Of a stretch of 64,000 nt of DNA, positions 46,856-58,500 are shown piece after piece. The position numbers were made by a program, and so were the translations under genes. Within the stretch, counting starts at the first letter, position 1. The number at the start of each line of letters is the position of its first letter. The DNA is from Acanthosoma haemorrhoidale (lineage: Eukaryota; Arthropoda; Insecta; Hemiptera; Acanthosomatidae), in assembly GCA_930367205.1 (NCBI GenBank), contig OV884012.1, positions 31,096,796 to 31,160,795 on the forward strand. The letters run 5' to 3'. The notes beneath the pieces are model-generated. The model worked only from the letters and a program-made list of their open reading frames with translations. It was not told where the DNA came from and made no database searches.

Positions 46856-48619
46856 AAAAATTGTGGTGGTGGCCTGATCGCTGTGATGCCTGAGGACCAA
46901 AGTTATGGGCTGTTGCAAGCTGCTGTCAATTAACAAAAAGCTTTTAAACAGAGTAATTTAAATCCTAAATTATACGATCTTTTCCAATCTAACATTTGGT
47001 ATTTCCAGGATAGGGTTTGATGTAAGATCAAATCTATATTAGTGTCTGAGATAAAAAAGTATATAAGACGTGAATTGTGAAGTTCGGAATTAATTAAGGG
47101 AAAGTGTGCCAGTGACGATTCCCGTGCTTGGAGTATGTACGAAGTACGTTTTTAGTCTGTATAAGTTCACATTGTTCTGAACCAAGGGGCTTGAAAAAAG
47201 AAAAAGAAAATATTATTATATAAATGTCATTGGATGTGGTGGATATTCTTGTGCTATATCTTTAAACAAAGATTGTTTACATTCCTGTACGATCTTTTGT
47301 TATGATTATCGCTGAACAGACCTTATATTATTAGTATTACCTTATAATGTCAAAGTTCAATGTACCTGTAAAGTGACGAGGTTGATGGTTAAAGTTTTAA
47401 GTTAATGGTAAAAAGGCATAGAGCAGTCGACAGGCATGGGATGTCAACGGCACCCGCTTGGAATAAAAAATCCAGAAGAGACTTGAAACATCTTATTTCT
47501 TTCCAGCCTAACGATAAAGCGTGGCGATCGTAGTTTCCAACTATCTTTATCAATCAAGAAGTGGCCTGGTAACTTCTCTTACAATGACAGCGATGACTGT
47601 CAACTCTCTACGCATTTATATTTTATTAATTCGAAGAAACGATACTAGGCGAAAAATAAGACTTTAGATATAACTCATGTAGGTTAAATTCAACCAAATT
47701 AGTGACAGGTTTTCAACCAATCAAGTGTTTTTGGTTATTGCAAATAAATTTGTTTTACGAATGGCTCTAGCTATAATAAAAAAAAATATTTAAAGAATCC
47801 TGTTGGTGGATCTATGCCGATACAGCCTCGTATCCCACATAAGTATACATATTTATTTACATCAGAACATTCTACAGCTACAATCCAAAAATATTGTAAG
47901 CAAAGTAAAACATTTCTTTATTTGATGTATAATTTAGAATAGTACGAGCCGTTACGAGTAAATGACATAGCTTCAAAAAGAAGCCACTAATTATTTTTTA
48001 TGATCGGTATAAACAGCTGTTGGTCGGTTGCGTGTTCTTGACTAACTACTCATTCACACTTGTGACAGTTACCGCTTCCCCTACCAAGGTCTGTGCCCTC
48101 GGCAGCTTTAGAGCGCAGTGATACTTATTTCGTACGCTTTTGAATAAATGCAGTTACTAAAATTATATTTCACTCTGGAAAAAAACAGATCAATCTTCAG
48201 TACGATGAACAACTTTAACGATTTCGAAGACTGGTTATAAATTGAACGCTTAGAAGATACTCATCACTTCCTAACTCCTGTCCAAGGTACATTGACCAAG
48301 GCATTATTTATCGCACACAATCCATATAGAGGTAGACAAGTTCTTGCCCACATTACATTACCGTAATAGTCCTAGTCTTAGAGTAAATATAAATGATTTG
48401 TTACTGATGTTAATGCTTAAAACTGATAAGTAAAGTAGTTTTATATGTTTGGCATCATTTCATCCTCATCACAAGAGTCATTTTTATTTATTCATTGATT
48501 TAGATTGACATTTACGATTATTTATTGGCGTCGAATCACCACTTGTATATTGTTACTTATTTGCTTATTTGCGATCATGAAAATTGCATTATGTATTGCA
48601 TAAGTATGCTGAGCTTTCA
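46856..48619. other. No recognisable gene
   Basis: AT-rich. The decayed RT above may continue to about 46950, but nothing conserved is visible. No other repeat or frame was recognised. Confidence 0.45.
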
Positions 48620-49209
48620 GTGCATATACCAATGAAACAGCCAAGCTATTCAAGAAACTTTAACCAACACAAAGTCTTTAGACCAGATGTGATGGAGCCC
48701 TTCCCATTACATATTCCATTGGAAATTTTAAGTAATGTTCATTTATATTTGTATGATGCAATGCAGTGTGTCTACTCTGTGGTTCCTATGTATAAAAAGT
48801 ATAGGTAAACTGTATTAAATGGTGGTAGTGCCTGTAAAAAATTTTATTGTGGTACCGTGATATGGTACCACAATAAAAGTTTTTATATAAATCCACTTTC
48901 CTTCAGGCTCTAACAGGATGCATGTGCCATCCATCTATATGTCAAAAGATGCTCAGGAAGCGAGGCACAATCCCCTACAAAACTTTTATCAATACCACCC
49001 ACAAACAAAATTTCTTCAAGATGAGGTCAACCAAAAAATACATTGTTGCGTATACCGAATTGACAACTATCTATTATGTAGTTCATCACACATACACATA
49101 CATCCTGTTAGATTCTGAAGGAAAATGGATTTATATGATAAATTTAGACGAACAATATTTTTACAGAACCACATCATTAGTTACAATTCACAATAACAAA
49201 CATTTCTAG
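48620..49209 (+). CDS. Candidate two-exon gene fragment of unknown function (weak)
   Basis: An open segment (48620-48806) follows a splice-acceptor-like GAGCTTTCAG and reads FPLHIPLEILSNVHLYLYDA, which loosely recalls an F-box. It ends at a donor-like TATAG/GTAAAC. About 100 bp later a strong acceptor-like pyrimidine tract TTTCCTTCAG (to 48906) leads into a second open segment (48907-49209) beginning ALTGCMCHPSICQKM and ending MINLDEQYFYRT...NNKHF, about 100 codons. However, the phase of the donor and that of this acceptor disagree. An alternative acceptor at 48916 opens another frame, which ends at HIHPVRF. No homologue is recognised, so this could be chance, a decayed gene, or part of an unknown element. 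Confidence 0.2.
48842..48878. repeat. Perfect 15-bp palindrome with 7-base loop
   Basis: TTTTATTGTGGTACC (48842-48856) and its exact reverse complement (48864-48878) flank the loop GTGATAT. It lies in the middle of the candidate intron described at 48620-49209. Confidence 0.95.
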
Positions 49210-49242
49210 AGACGCTACCATCATATTATGCATGACCGTTGC

Positions 49243-50128
49243 CTTGAGATAATAGGGGGATTGGAAAGTAATGTCTTTTTTTTTTTTACATTAAAGTCAA
49301 AAAATAAGTTTTTGTTTTTAATCAATGATGTAATCAACCTCGTTATCAGCAACCTTTTGTCATCTAGTGCGCAAATTTTCAATGCCGAATTGATAAAATT
49401 CAGTTGGTGTTTGTGCAAAATATCTGGAGATGGCATTTTGGACATCATCCGAATTTTCAAATTTTTAGCGATCGGAATTAATGGAAATTCGATGGCGCAA
49501 TATCGTGCGAGTATGATGGGTAAGGCTGGTGATAAAAAATGGGTCCTCTAAGATAATACAAAAATCTCTCTACGCATGAATCGGCACGAAGTACAGCTAA
49601 GCCAGGATTACACTCCAAAAAGGCGCTTTTGTGTGTTCGGGGTCGTTCATCGCTGATACCTGGAAAAACTGTGAATGCATATCTTTACAGTGAACAATTG
49701 GATAGAGTAAATCAATCTTTAATAGAAAATTGCCCAGAGATTGATTGTCAGTAAAAAAGGCGTTATTCTGCAACACGATAATGCAAGGCCCCCCCCCCCC
49801 CGCGCCTATTTTTTCCGCAAGAACCCTGGAAAAAAAATAATGAATTGGGGTGGGGGTTATTGCCTCAACCACCATACTTGCCCAATATTGGATTTCCATC
49901 ATTTCCGATCGCTACATTTTCTAAGAGGCAAAAAATTTCAAAATTTGGATGAAGTGCCATCTCCAGATATTTTGCTCAAAAACCAATTAATTTTGATCAA
50001 TCAGGCATTGAAAATTTGCACACTTGATAGCAAAAGGTTGCTGATAACGAGGGTGATTACATCATTGATCAAAAACCAAAACTTGTTAAATATTTATGTT
50101 TGAAAACGAAATTACTTTCCGGTCCTGT
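49243..50128 (+). mobile_element. Rearranged, palindromic mariner transposon
   Basis: The plus strand from about 49528 carries a 5'-truncated mariner transposase. GDKKWVL matches the first catalytic Asp block '(T)GDEKW'. Further on are RRFCVFG, KKGVILQHDNARP (second Asp block), a decayed 'PPYSPDLAPSD' block, HFRSLHFLRGKKFQNLDEV, and in another frame SGIENLHT and VADNEGDYIID, the C-terminus. The left part (49243-49527) is not the expected 5' end. It is a second copy of the same 3' end in inverse orientation, carrying HPPYSPD-, FRSL- and YIID-type text on the minus strand. Both outer ends share GGAAAGTAAT-type terminal sequence. Stops, frameshifts and a C run at the 'ARPHAA' position show it is dead. 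Confidence 0.85.
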
Positions 50129-51040
50129 TGACTGAGAGGATGATAAATCAATAAAACCATTTAATTGGAGAGACCCCATGTTTATTATCTAACACATTAA
50201 AAATTATTAAGTACAAATGTCTCTGTTATAGTATTAACTATATAGCTATATATATAAACTAATAATCACTTCAAGCTTATTATGTAGCATGTACAAATTC
50301 CTCCATTAAGTCCATTTAATGGAGAACGATGAGCTAAAGTGGAATATCTGGGTATGGTTCTTAGAATAACATGAACTGTATTAACTAATAAACAACAACC
50401 AACCAATGGTTCTAGGAGTCACTACCGGGTTACTCTGTCTGATTTGATGCTTTTGTTGGGTGAAGTAGCTAGGACCTTTTACCAGCATTAATGATGCTCT
50501 ATTCCCCTCATTTATATTGTTGCAGTTTCACCTGTATAAAACGGTAGAGATCCGACCAGTGCAGATCTGTGGAGGAAATAAGAACAGTAGTGGGAGTACA
50601 AGAGCCGTCGTCTGATAGCGGGGTCCCTCACACCTCACTGATTGTGAGCGAGATAGTGGGCCATTGTACCAGTTGCCTCGGTGGTTGTTGTAGCCATTTA
50701 GGTTATCTCGCTGAGACCCCTAGATGCAATATCTACCTGCGACTGCCTATCCCATACTGTCCTGTAGGTATGAAAGCGAGGGGACAAAAAGCTCAATGGT
50801 AGATCTGTCAAGGGCACAAAAACACAACACGGTGATAAGGCTAATATTTCGACATTGCTTGATATTATCCTGAATTTATTTTTATCTAATAAGGCTATCT
50901 TAGAAACTTAAGCATGCAAATGTACCCAGTCCTTCACTGATTAATTAATTAATCAAAATATATTTGTATTATCATGGTTTATGGACAGACATCATTTAAC
51001 AATAAATGTCTCAAGGTAACGTGAAATAATGTTGGTTTTA
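50129..51040. other. No recognisable gene; balanced-composition patch
   Basis: A 77-codon frame at 50569-50802 (plus) lies in a GC-balanced patch with serine, cysteine and glycine runs and no motif. The rest is AT-rich. Confidence 0.4.
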
Positions 51041-51044
51041 CACT

Positions 51045-51095
51045 TTTGTTGTACCAACGTCTTCACCACGAATAAATATAAGTTCCCCTCTTCTC
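51045..51095 (+). repeat. Second copy of the short repeat at 13.16 kb
   Basis: About 87 percent identical to 13165-13210 by eye. It ends just before the CT microsatellite. Confidence 0.6.
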
Positions 51096-51105
51096 GTACC
51101 AGAAG

Positions 51106-51332
<227 letters not shown>

Positions 51333-51382
51333 TTATTTCCTATGGCTTTGGCTGATTATGTATAACTTTGTGAATAAGTAGT

Positions 51383-52450
51383 TTATTTTCTATTGAGAGA
51401 TGGGATGTCCTTTGAACATGTGTGTGGGTTCCAAGTCAGTCTTTTGTCGAAATGGAAGCCTAAATACCGTACTCTCTCAGACACAGGGAGAGGAATCGAA
51501 TTTAAAAGACCAGCCGACAGGACTTGCAAGGTTATGTGGGGACATTTTGCTTCATTGACTTTGATTCGCCATTGGTTGCACCAATAGTCGATCTCATCAA
51601 GGTGTTTTTGAAGGTTTTGGGATGCTATATCAGGGTCTGAATGGGTTGGTAGTACTGCAGTGTCATCTGCAAATGTTGCCAAAAAGGTATTGGTGGTGGA
51701 GGGGACATTAGTGGTGTATAGATTATAGAGGATGGGACCAAGGACGCTTCCCTGTGGAACTCCTGCTTTTATGGGATAGTAGTGTTAGAATATTCTAAAC
51801 CACAGCGGACTTGAAAGAAGCGGTTTGAAAGGTAGGACTGTAGGATTAGGAAAAGGATCTGTGGTAAATAGCAAACCTGCATGCCAAACCCTGTCAAAAG
51901 CTTAAGCTGTATCAAGAAAGGCACCATTGCAATACTGTATGGTTTCAAGGGCTGAGGAGATGTGATCAACAACGCAAAGGCCTTGTTGAGCAGTGGAATG
52001 TCGTAAGCGGAAACCAAACAGGTGTGTAGGAAAAAGTTTTTTGGATGCAACAATTGGAAGTAGACGTTTTAATAGGAGTTTCTCAAATATTTTTGAGAGT
52101 ATAGGGCGTAGGCTAATTGGACGGTAAGATGAGGCGTCATTGGGTTGTTTACCGTGGCCAATAGGTTGGCGAATAGGACAATAATGGAATGTTTCCAGAG
52201 GAGAGAAAAGTGTGTCGTTCGGATAATGCTATTATATATGTAGGTTAGGAAGATTATGGCTTTAGGAGGTAGTTGTTTGAGAATTTAAGGAGTAAGGAGA
52301 TCAGATCCAGGGGATTTTCGGTAAGGTAAGTTTTTCAGAAGGTATTTGACCTCAGAAGGGTTAACGGCTTTTGGTGGAAGTGAGAGAGGTATAGGTGAAG
52401 TGAGGAAACCTTCAACAAGTGCTGGGAGTATGGTTTTAGGAGTAAGGTTT
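51383..52450 (-). pseudogene. Family A reverse transcriptase, broken
   Basis: Minus-strand blocks in order: a YRPI-type fingers segment (about 52110) and LSKIFEKLLLKRLLPIV-like text, then RLRHSTAQQGLRVVDHISSA in shifted frame, QAFDRVWHAG-like, PIKAGVPQGSVLGPILYNLY, and in a clean 99-codon frame (51682-51383) ATFADDTAVL with an intact FADD (51662-51673), NLQKHLDEIDYWCNQWRIKV, NEAKCPHITL, and RVRYLGFHFDKRLTWNPH. This is the canonical Jockey palm. The first catalytic Asp region carries a premature stop (Q to stop before KLLTG/AQAFD), and there are several frameshifts. Confidence 0.9.
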
Positions 52451-52453
52451 TGG

Positions 52454-53008
52454 TTAGGAGTAAGGTGAGGAGTGAAAGTACGGGAAAGATGATGTATCCC
52501 TGGTAGGCAGAGAGTGGGAATAGAAGGAATCGGAACGGAAGGATGCCAATAGCCGCTTTACCAATCTGAAGTACTGATTGTACGAGCGGCGATCAGCAGG
52601 ATGCCGGGATCTTTTGGAGTGGCGTTTGTAGAATTGACGATGGGGCAACGATACTTCCCAAGCCGACCTCCGGACCAGAGTAGTGATAGAATGCACTGCA
52701 TCGTCTAGGTCTTGGGATGTTTTCAGGGACACTTTGAGGTCTACGGAATCTGTAAGAAGCTGGCGGAAGTGGTCAAAGTCAATTGGACCCCTAATAAATG
52801 AAGGAGGAGGCAGTTTGTGAATTGGTCTTAGGGAAATCGTTAATAATAAAGGACTATGATCAGAGGAGAGGTCATCGAGGCGCGTAAGTGAATAGTTTAG
52901 TGTTCCTAAACTATTGTAGGCTGTGTCAGGAGTGATAGTGGAGCTATGTTTCCGTGTGAGTGCAGATAGCAAAGCACGTCCTCGTGTATTCGTGGATCTT
53001 GACCCCAA
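52454..53008 (-). pseudogene. Family A endonuclease C-terminus and linker to RT
   Basis: A 184-codon minus frame. GSRSTNTRGRALLSALTRKH matches the 'W.S..TN.RG..L...' block of Jockey AP endonucleases. LTRLDDLSSDHSPLLLTISL carries the final catalytic SDH motif, intact. The rest, including DDAVHSITTLVRRSAWEVSL and RRSYNQYFRLVKRLL, is the helical linker normally found before the RT. The catalytic Asn/Asp/His upstream of the frame start are missing because of 5' truncation. This is among the least decayed coding stretches in the window. Confidence 0.9.
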
Positions 53009-53022
53009 TGTTGGTGCTATAC

Positions 53023-53712
53023 TAAAACCATTTCTACAGTATTCTTCAGTGTAGAGTTATTGCAATAGCAGAGCACTTCTTTGCAACACTCCTGTCTTGA
53101 TGTAAACAGGTCACGACAATGCATTTCCTATTGTAAAATATCATATTCTATGGCTAAACTTATTTTGTAATCAGATAGAACCAACTTCGTATTCAAGTCT
53201 TGGATTTATAAAGTTTATATGAATTTATAAATTAGACGGGCCTTATCCCGTTCCAGAAAGACTGCTGGACAGGATTCTTTGATTTACAATAAGATGGTGA
53301 TTTGGTGAATTACCCCATGGCACTGTTTTAAAAATCACTGTAACAATTGAAATTTGGAACCAAATGGAAATAAGTGATGGATGCTTGTTGGGAGGCTTAG
53401 TCTCTCCAGGGAACTTAGTACTGCGGATGGTGATAATGATGGTGACGACAGTTAAGGAATCGCACATCCTGTTCCCAGCATCAGCACTGCCTCACATCCC
53501 GTGACAATAGGTCTTTTAAATACCCCTAATCCACATTGTTCTCACTACCTCGCTTAACAACGTCTCACTGATATGTAGTAATTTTTATTTTATTCTCTAT
53601 TCGCTGAATTGAACATTTTAAAAAGACTCCTTTACATAGATATACTCTTGAATAACGACTAACTCTAGAGTATGCTATTGATGGTGTATCGACTGCTTTA
53701 TAATATTAATAA
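53023..53712. other. No recognisable gene
   Basis: AT-rich. A 74-codon minus frame at 53467-53243 lacks any motif. Confidence 0.45.
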
Positions 53713-54176
53713 TAAGTAGAAGGGGCTTGAGCAGAACTGTATACCTGCCTCGTGCCTTCATGGAAGTCACTGATGGTTCCATGTTATTTTTAAGTAAGCA
53801 ACCGCATCCCTCCAAGACCTCGCTACTTCCCAGAATCTTATCCTTTTCTTATATATATATGTCTCAGCTTTAGCCCCAGACTCCACCAGTGGACTCTCAC
53901 CACTGTACCGCAACAATCAACCTCTACCGAGGCTTCCCACACTCCTTAATTTCCTCACATCACCTTCAAGCAGGTATTCGTAGTACAAGGATCCGCTCAC
54001 CCCAAATATTCTTTTATTTTTCCTTCATCCTTAATCTTATAATTCGAGAGCTAAGGGGGAAATAACAGACTCCACTCGTCCCTAGACATTCCACCCACTA
54101 TGTAGTAAAGTAACTCTTAATATTTGTATATACCAGTGTTTTCATTGTACTTCATAATAAAGCTTTTCTTTTAAAA
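53713..54176 (+). mobile_element. Family D retrotransposon 3' tail, with a nested insertion
   Basis: From AAGTAGAAGGGGCTTGAGCA to CTTCATAATAAAGCTTTTCT this aligns with the inverse copy at 55266-55550 over its whole length, except for an extra block at 53887-54075. Coding capacity is not visible. The AATAAAGCTTTTCTTTT ending suggests a polyadenylated transcript origin. The parent family is unknown. Confidence 0.8.
53887..54065 (+). mobile_element. Family B 3' tail nested in family D, with 10-bp TSD
   Basis: This 179-bp insertion is flanked by the perfect repeat CAGACTCCAC (53877-53886 and 54066-54075). The uninterrupted version (CAGACCCCAC) is seen in the family D copy at 55.4 kb. Its sequence CCTCTACCGAGG, ACACTCCTTAATTTCC, TTTTATTTTTCC, CGAGAGCTAAGG matches the 3' UTR of family B at 33.5-34.45 kb. 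It ends in a short GGAAATAA. Confidence 0.9.
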
Positions 54177-54208
54177 TAATCTCCTCTACAAATATTATTT
54201 AGCTGGCC

Positions 54209-54246
<38 letters not shown>

Positions 54247-55265
54247 ATATACAGTTGGAGTGTACCAAATACCGAAAGAGCAGAAAAGGTTCAAAACAAA
54301 ATTGTTTTGAACAACCAGCCATGTGTAAGTCACACAAAAATACAAAAAGTAGACTTAAATATACCATTCAACCTCAATAGGGTCATCAAAGCGGTTTATG
54401 CAAAGGCTTGGGGGACAGATATCGAAAGCAAACATTCTGAGGATTGCTTTTATATTGTTCTGTGTTGTCCAAATAAGCTGCTGTTGTTCAACAGACTATT
54501 GTAATTTTATTCGGATTTATTTACGGATTATTCTCAGTACAATGTTATTTCTCTATCTCTGTTTAGTCTTAACAAAAAAAAAAAAAATTAGAGGTTTACA
54601 AAGCATCTTTATGTGACAATTTATTGGGAAGCACGCGTAATTAGGTACCTAAATTATCTGAATAAAGTATGCGATTTTTACAAACTTTTGTAGTAAAAAA
54701 AGTTGTCATTTAATAATAGTAATATGCAGTCATAATTGAATAGAGATAAACAAACATTCATTATTAGCAAATGCATAAAAAATTTATATTGTACTATTGG
54801 TAGGCAACATGGGTGTAACGACCTCCTCCAACCCGTCCACTTGCCTTTACTATCAATCGGACCTTATGAACCAGCCTACCTGACAGGTGAGATTTGAACA
54901 GTCACCCCGAACCACTGAGTTGGGCTCTGTTGTTTCCCGGTGTTCTAGTGCAACAGTTCTCAAATATTTTTTTTTTATCATTTAAAGAAAAGTAAATACA
55001 ATTTCAATGCTTCATAGACAGAAAGCTCTATAATAGGACCTTATACTTATTTCTACCAGTTCTGGAACTAAACCTAACACACATCTACAACCTGCCCTAC
55101 GACTAACGTACTATTCTCAAAGTTCATTTATTCAACATACTTTAAACATTTAAATTGGTGTAATGCAAGACACAACCATTAGGGGGTATGAAATCGCCAC
55201 CTGCTAGTAACTCTAAAAATACTGCTCGCCAGTCTTCAGTTAAATATTGTTTGTAGAGGACAGTC
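54177..55265. other. Spacer between inverted family D copies; (AT)n and tRNA-like patch
   Basis: Contains an (AT)n tract at 54212-54242. At 54888-54922 the minus strand has CTCAGTGGTTCGG and TTCAAATCTC, which resemble the A and B boxes of a tRNA promoter, but they lie much too close together for a tRNA and no cloverleaf folds. Frames at 54241-54616 show no motif. Confidence 0.5.
54212..54242. repeat. (AT)n microsatellite
   Basis: About fifteen uninterrupted AT units just after the family D tail. Confidence 0.95.
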
Positions 55266-55550
55266 TTTTAAAAGAAAAGAAAGAAAAGCTTTATTATGAA
55301 GTACAAGCAAAACACTGGTATATACGAATATTAAGAGTTACGTTACTAGATACTGGGAGGAATCTCTAGGAACAAGTGGGGTCTGGGGCTAAAGCTGAGA
55401 CATATATGTATAAGAAAACGACAAGATCCTGGGAAGCAGGGAAGTCTTGGAAGGATGTGGTTGCTTACATACAAAATAACAGGGAACCATCAATGACTTT
55501 CATGAAGTCACGTGGCAGGTATACAGTTCTGCTCAAGACCCTTCTACTTG
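55266..55550 (-). mobile_element. Family D retrotransposon 3' tail, inverse copy
   Basis: On the minus strand this matches 53713-54176 without the nested insertion, and so preserves the empty site (CAGACCCCAC). Its end has an expanded CTTT repeat after AATAAAG. The 87-codon plus frame over it (55376-55639) is a by-product. Confidence 0.85.
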
Positions 55551-58500
55551 TTCACAGCATTACAAAACTTTCGATGTGGCTTGGCACGGAGGTTAAATTT
55601 ATCAATTCAAGATCCGAATACGAAGTAAGTATTTTCTGATTATTCAATGTTTTTTAAAGTTTTAAATTCCCTATGCCAATGATGGAAATTCATTATTGGA
55701 ATTCAGTATATATCAAGAAATGAGTTTCGCGAAGAAATGTTTTGTGCCTACTATTACTTACTGTCCTAAAATATATCTATGAACCCCTCCTTGTGGATCA
55801 ATCCAACATCTTTCGGTTTCACAACTTTTTGATACACATTTTTTCGGAATGGAATTTCTGCAGGCTTATGCAAGTCATTCCAATGGCTCCAATTTTCGCT
55901 GACCGATTTGAAAATACACTACCAACTTTATTTCATTTTACAGGTGTCTTTAACACTTTAATTGTTAAAGGCTGTCTGGTCATAAACCATCATTACACAA
56001 AATTACTCCACACAGCAGATACGATCACAAATAATTTTAGTACAGTGTTGAATAAATAGTGTTACCGTCTTTAACGTGCCGTGCCCTCAAACAAGAAGAC
56101 AAATCTAAAGTTTAAATCTAAAACAACTTCTCAGATGTGACCCGAAAAATCATGAAACTCGTTCTTCATAAGAAACCCCTCGGACAAAAGATACAGGACA
56201 GACTTTTTTACAATTTTATTTACATTCTTAAAAATTATTTTATAACGAGAACATAAACATACATCACAATCCGCGATGTTGATGAATATACTATTAAAGT
56301 TTTCCAATGGATTTATAGCATCAATGGTAACTATCGCAAGAGTCGCAAACAGATGAGTAACCAATAGCTTATAAGATGATTCCATACCTGTTAAAAGTAC
56401 AGCCCCCCCTTTGCGCATGGAAGAAATATTTTTGTAGCACCTGAGTCATTTTGATCAATTTTATTGAGAGCACTATTTTTTACAAGTGCATTTTCCGTGA
56501 CGTGATATTTTCCTTGAAGCCCCATTCAGTCTAGGCCAGTTGGGTGGAAGCTTAACAGTCTTTTGTTCTAACTGTAGATTAAGTAGGTCGAAAGCCCTCG
56601 CCAAGTATGCTCCCTTTATTGTTCTAGATCTTCAACCATTAGGAATTTTATTAGTACGAAGATTTTTTTTATTGTATACCGCATTCGGCAATGAGGTATG
56701 AAGTGGATTGGTAAAGCCAAATTCTGTTGAATGGAACCAAGCCGAACAAAGCGCTTGGAAAGCACTCATGGAGCAAAAAATCCCACCCAACCAGTTCAGA
56801 ACCGCGACCGTGGGTTGTTTCCTCATCTTTACTGGGAATGATAACCTTCACGCAAGTCTCCATCAGATTGACGTTCAAGAGCTGCCAGGGTCCGTTGTGC
56901 AATGAGGGTCTAATATGACAATTATATGACTTCAGAGCACATCCTAATGTGATCTCCGAATGTTCTTGAATAACCAAATAAAGTTAAAACACAGATTTGA
57001 ACTTAGATTTAATGTAAACTTTTGTGAGTGGAAATTGATCCTTTCAGATTGATTTTTTTCATAATTTTCATATTTTGCATACTGAAAAACAATCAGCAAT
57101 ATTTACTAAACAAAAGCAAATGCCTATTGGGCTGTTCACATAAACTTGGCAGAGTGCCGAATCTGATGTAAAAAAATGAATGGCTGCCTTTGCATGCAAT
57201 CCTAATAGAACTATAACATATTTGAACTTTTTTATCGAACCTTGGTTATTGCGTACTGAAATACATTGCGATAGAAATACTTACAGGCAGACAAAACTTC
57301 TGTTTTAGTGTATATCATCTCACTCCGAGCACGACAATAAATATTGAACTCCTGTAGTACCCTTCATCTCATGTCCAGATAACCACGATAAAAAGTAATG
57401 TTCGCATGTACCTGCTAATCCAAACTTGTAACGAGATGACGCATTGCCGAATTGTGGTTCTACTCTGCATGCCGAATCCGACTGCAAAAAGCTCCAGCCA
57501 CAATATATCTCCCCGATAGGCCCATATAGCTACCTGGAGTGCTGATAAGGCAGTAAACAGCCTGAGTCTACGTGATGTGCTTGCCCAAGTCCGGGCCCTG
57601 CCGTACAGCCTCAAATAGTTGTCTGTTCTCGGGGGCAGTTGAGTGATGTATCGTGTACGAATTACAGCTAGGGTGGGGCGAGCGGCGGTCGTTTCAGATA
57701 AGGCGGGACCGAGGTGCTTTGATGGTCCGTGTAAACCTCAGCAGAGTACGTCGAAATTAGCTCTATTGTCCCAGGATTTACCGTCACTTTTAGCTCCCCA
57801 TTAATAATTCTGGCACGACGCAACTAAGCGATGACATTCGTATCTTCATGATAACGCAGGCTCTTGAAATAAATCACCGAATTTCTTGATAATTTTCATA
57901 ACAGATAGGCCTGCTTTTTAAAGTGACCTTCACCAACTCTGTGATAGTCAGATAATTAATAATAACAGTTATCCAAATTTTAGAGAAAATACACTAATTA
58001 ATCTTATTCCAATCGCGTTGTAACAATATGTATACATATAGTTTGTTTGTCATGAGGATTTTTCTTACCCATGAAAACCACGACATTTCGAAAATAGAAG
58101 ATGATTTTGTTTAGCATAGAATAGAGTAAGGTGTTCCTCGCAGAGGCGAGTTACCGAGCCGGAACAGTTGTGATGGCTAAAACGGTCTCCGGTTCCTGCT
58201 GCTTAAATAACAACCTACTGGATCGTTCCTGCCACTGTAACATATTTGTGGTGTAGGGTTAGGTCTATCCTTTTCGGGACACCAATACCCTTTGTGAACT
58301 AGTTAGGTCTATACCTCAGTTATTATAGTTTAAAATAAATCCCCGTTGTCAAACTATAGAAATAGCTTTTGATTCTAAACAATCACGTGAAACCTACTTT
58401 GTTCACTCTTAGCAGAGTGTTATATCATATCATTGGTTAATTCAAAACCAGAAACACCATATATTCATTCCTATGTATGTCTGGCTATCTTTTCTTGTGA

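Larger units (their letters stand above)
51365..53022 (-). mobile_element. Family A non-LTR retrotransposon, endonuclease to RT, truncated at both ends
   Basis: The longest family A copy in the window, about 1.66 kb. Minus-strand reading starts in the endonuclease C-terminal half and ends shortly after the RT palm, where a 65-bp deletion joins NPHTC to the later RTSHLSIEN-type sequence and the copy stops near the CT microsatellite. It lacks ORF1, the 3' UTR and the family tail, so it was trimmed after insertion or arose by recombination. No TSD is visible. Confidence 0.9.

Noticed and set aside
54888..54922. tRNA or SINE promoter boxes
   Set aside because: A- and B-box-like words are present on the minus strand, but their spacing is far below that of a tRNA and no cloverleaf or repeated copy is visible.
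55376..55639. 87-codon plus frame
   Set aside because: It lies over the inverse family D tail, which is repeated at 53.7 kb where the frame is not kept.
56669..57614. Overlapping open frames in a GC-balanced patch
   Set aside because: No family pattern, no repeat partner, and frames open on both strands. Left as unexplained sequence.
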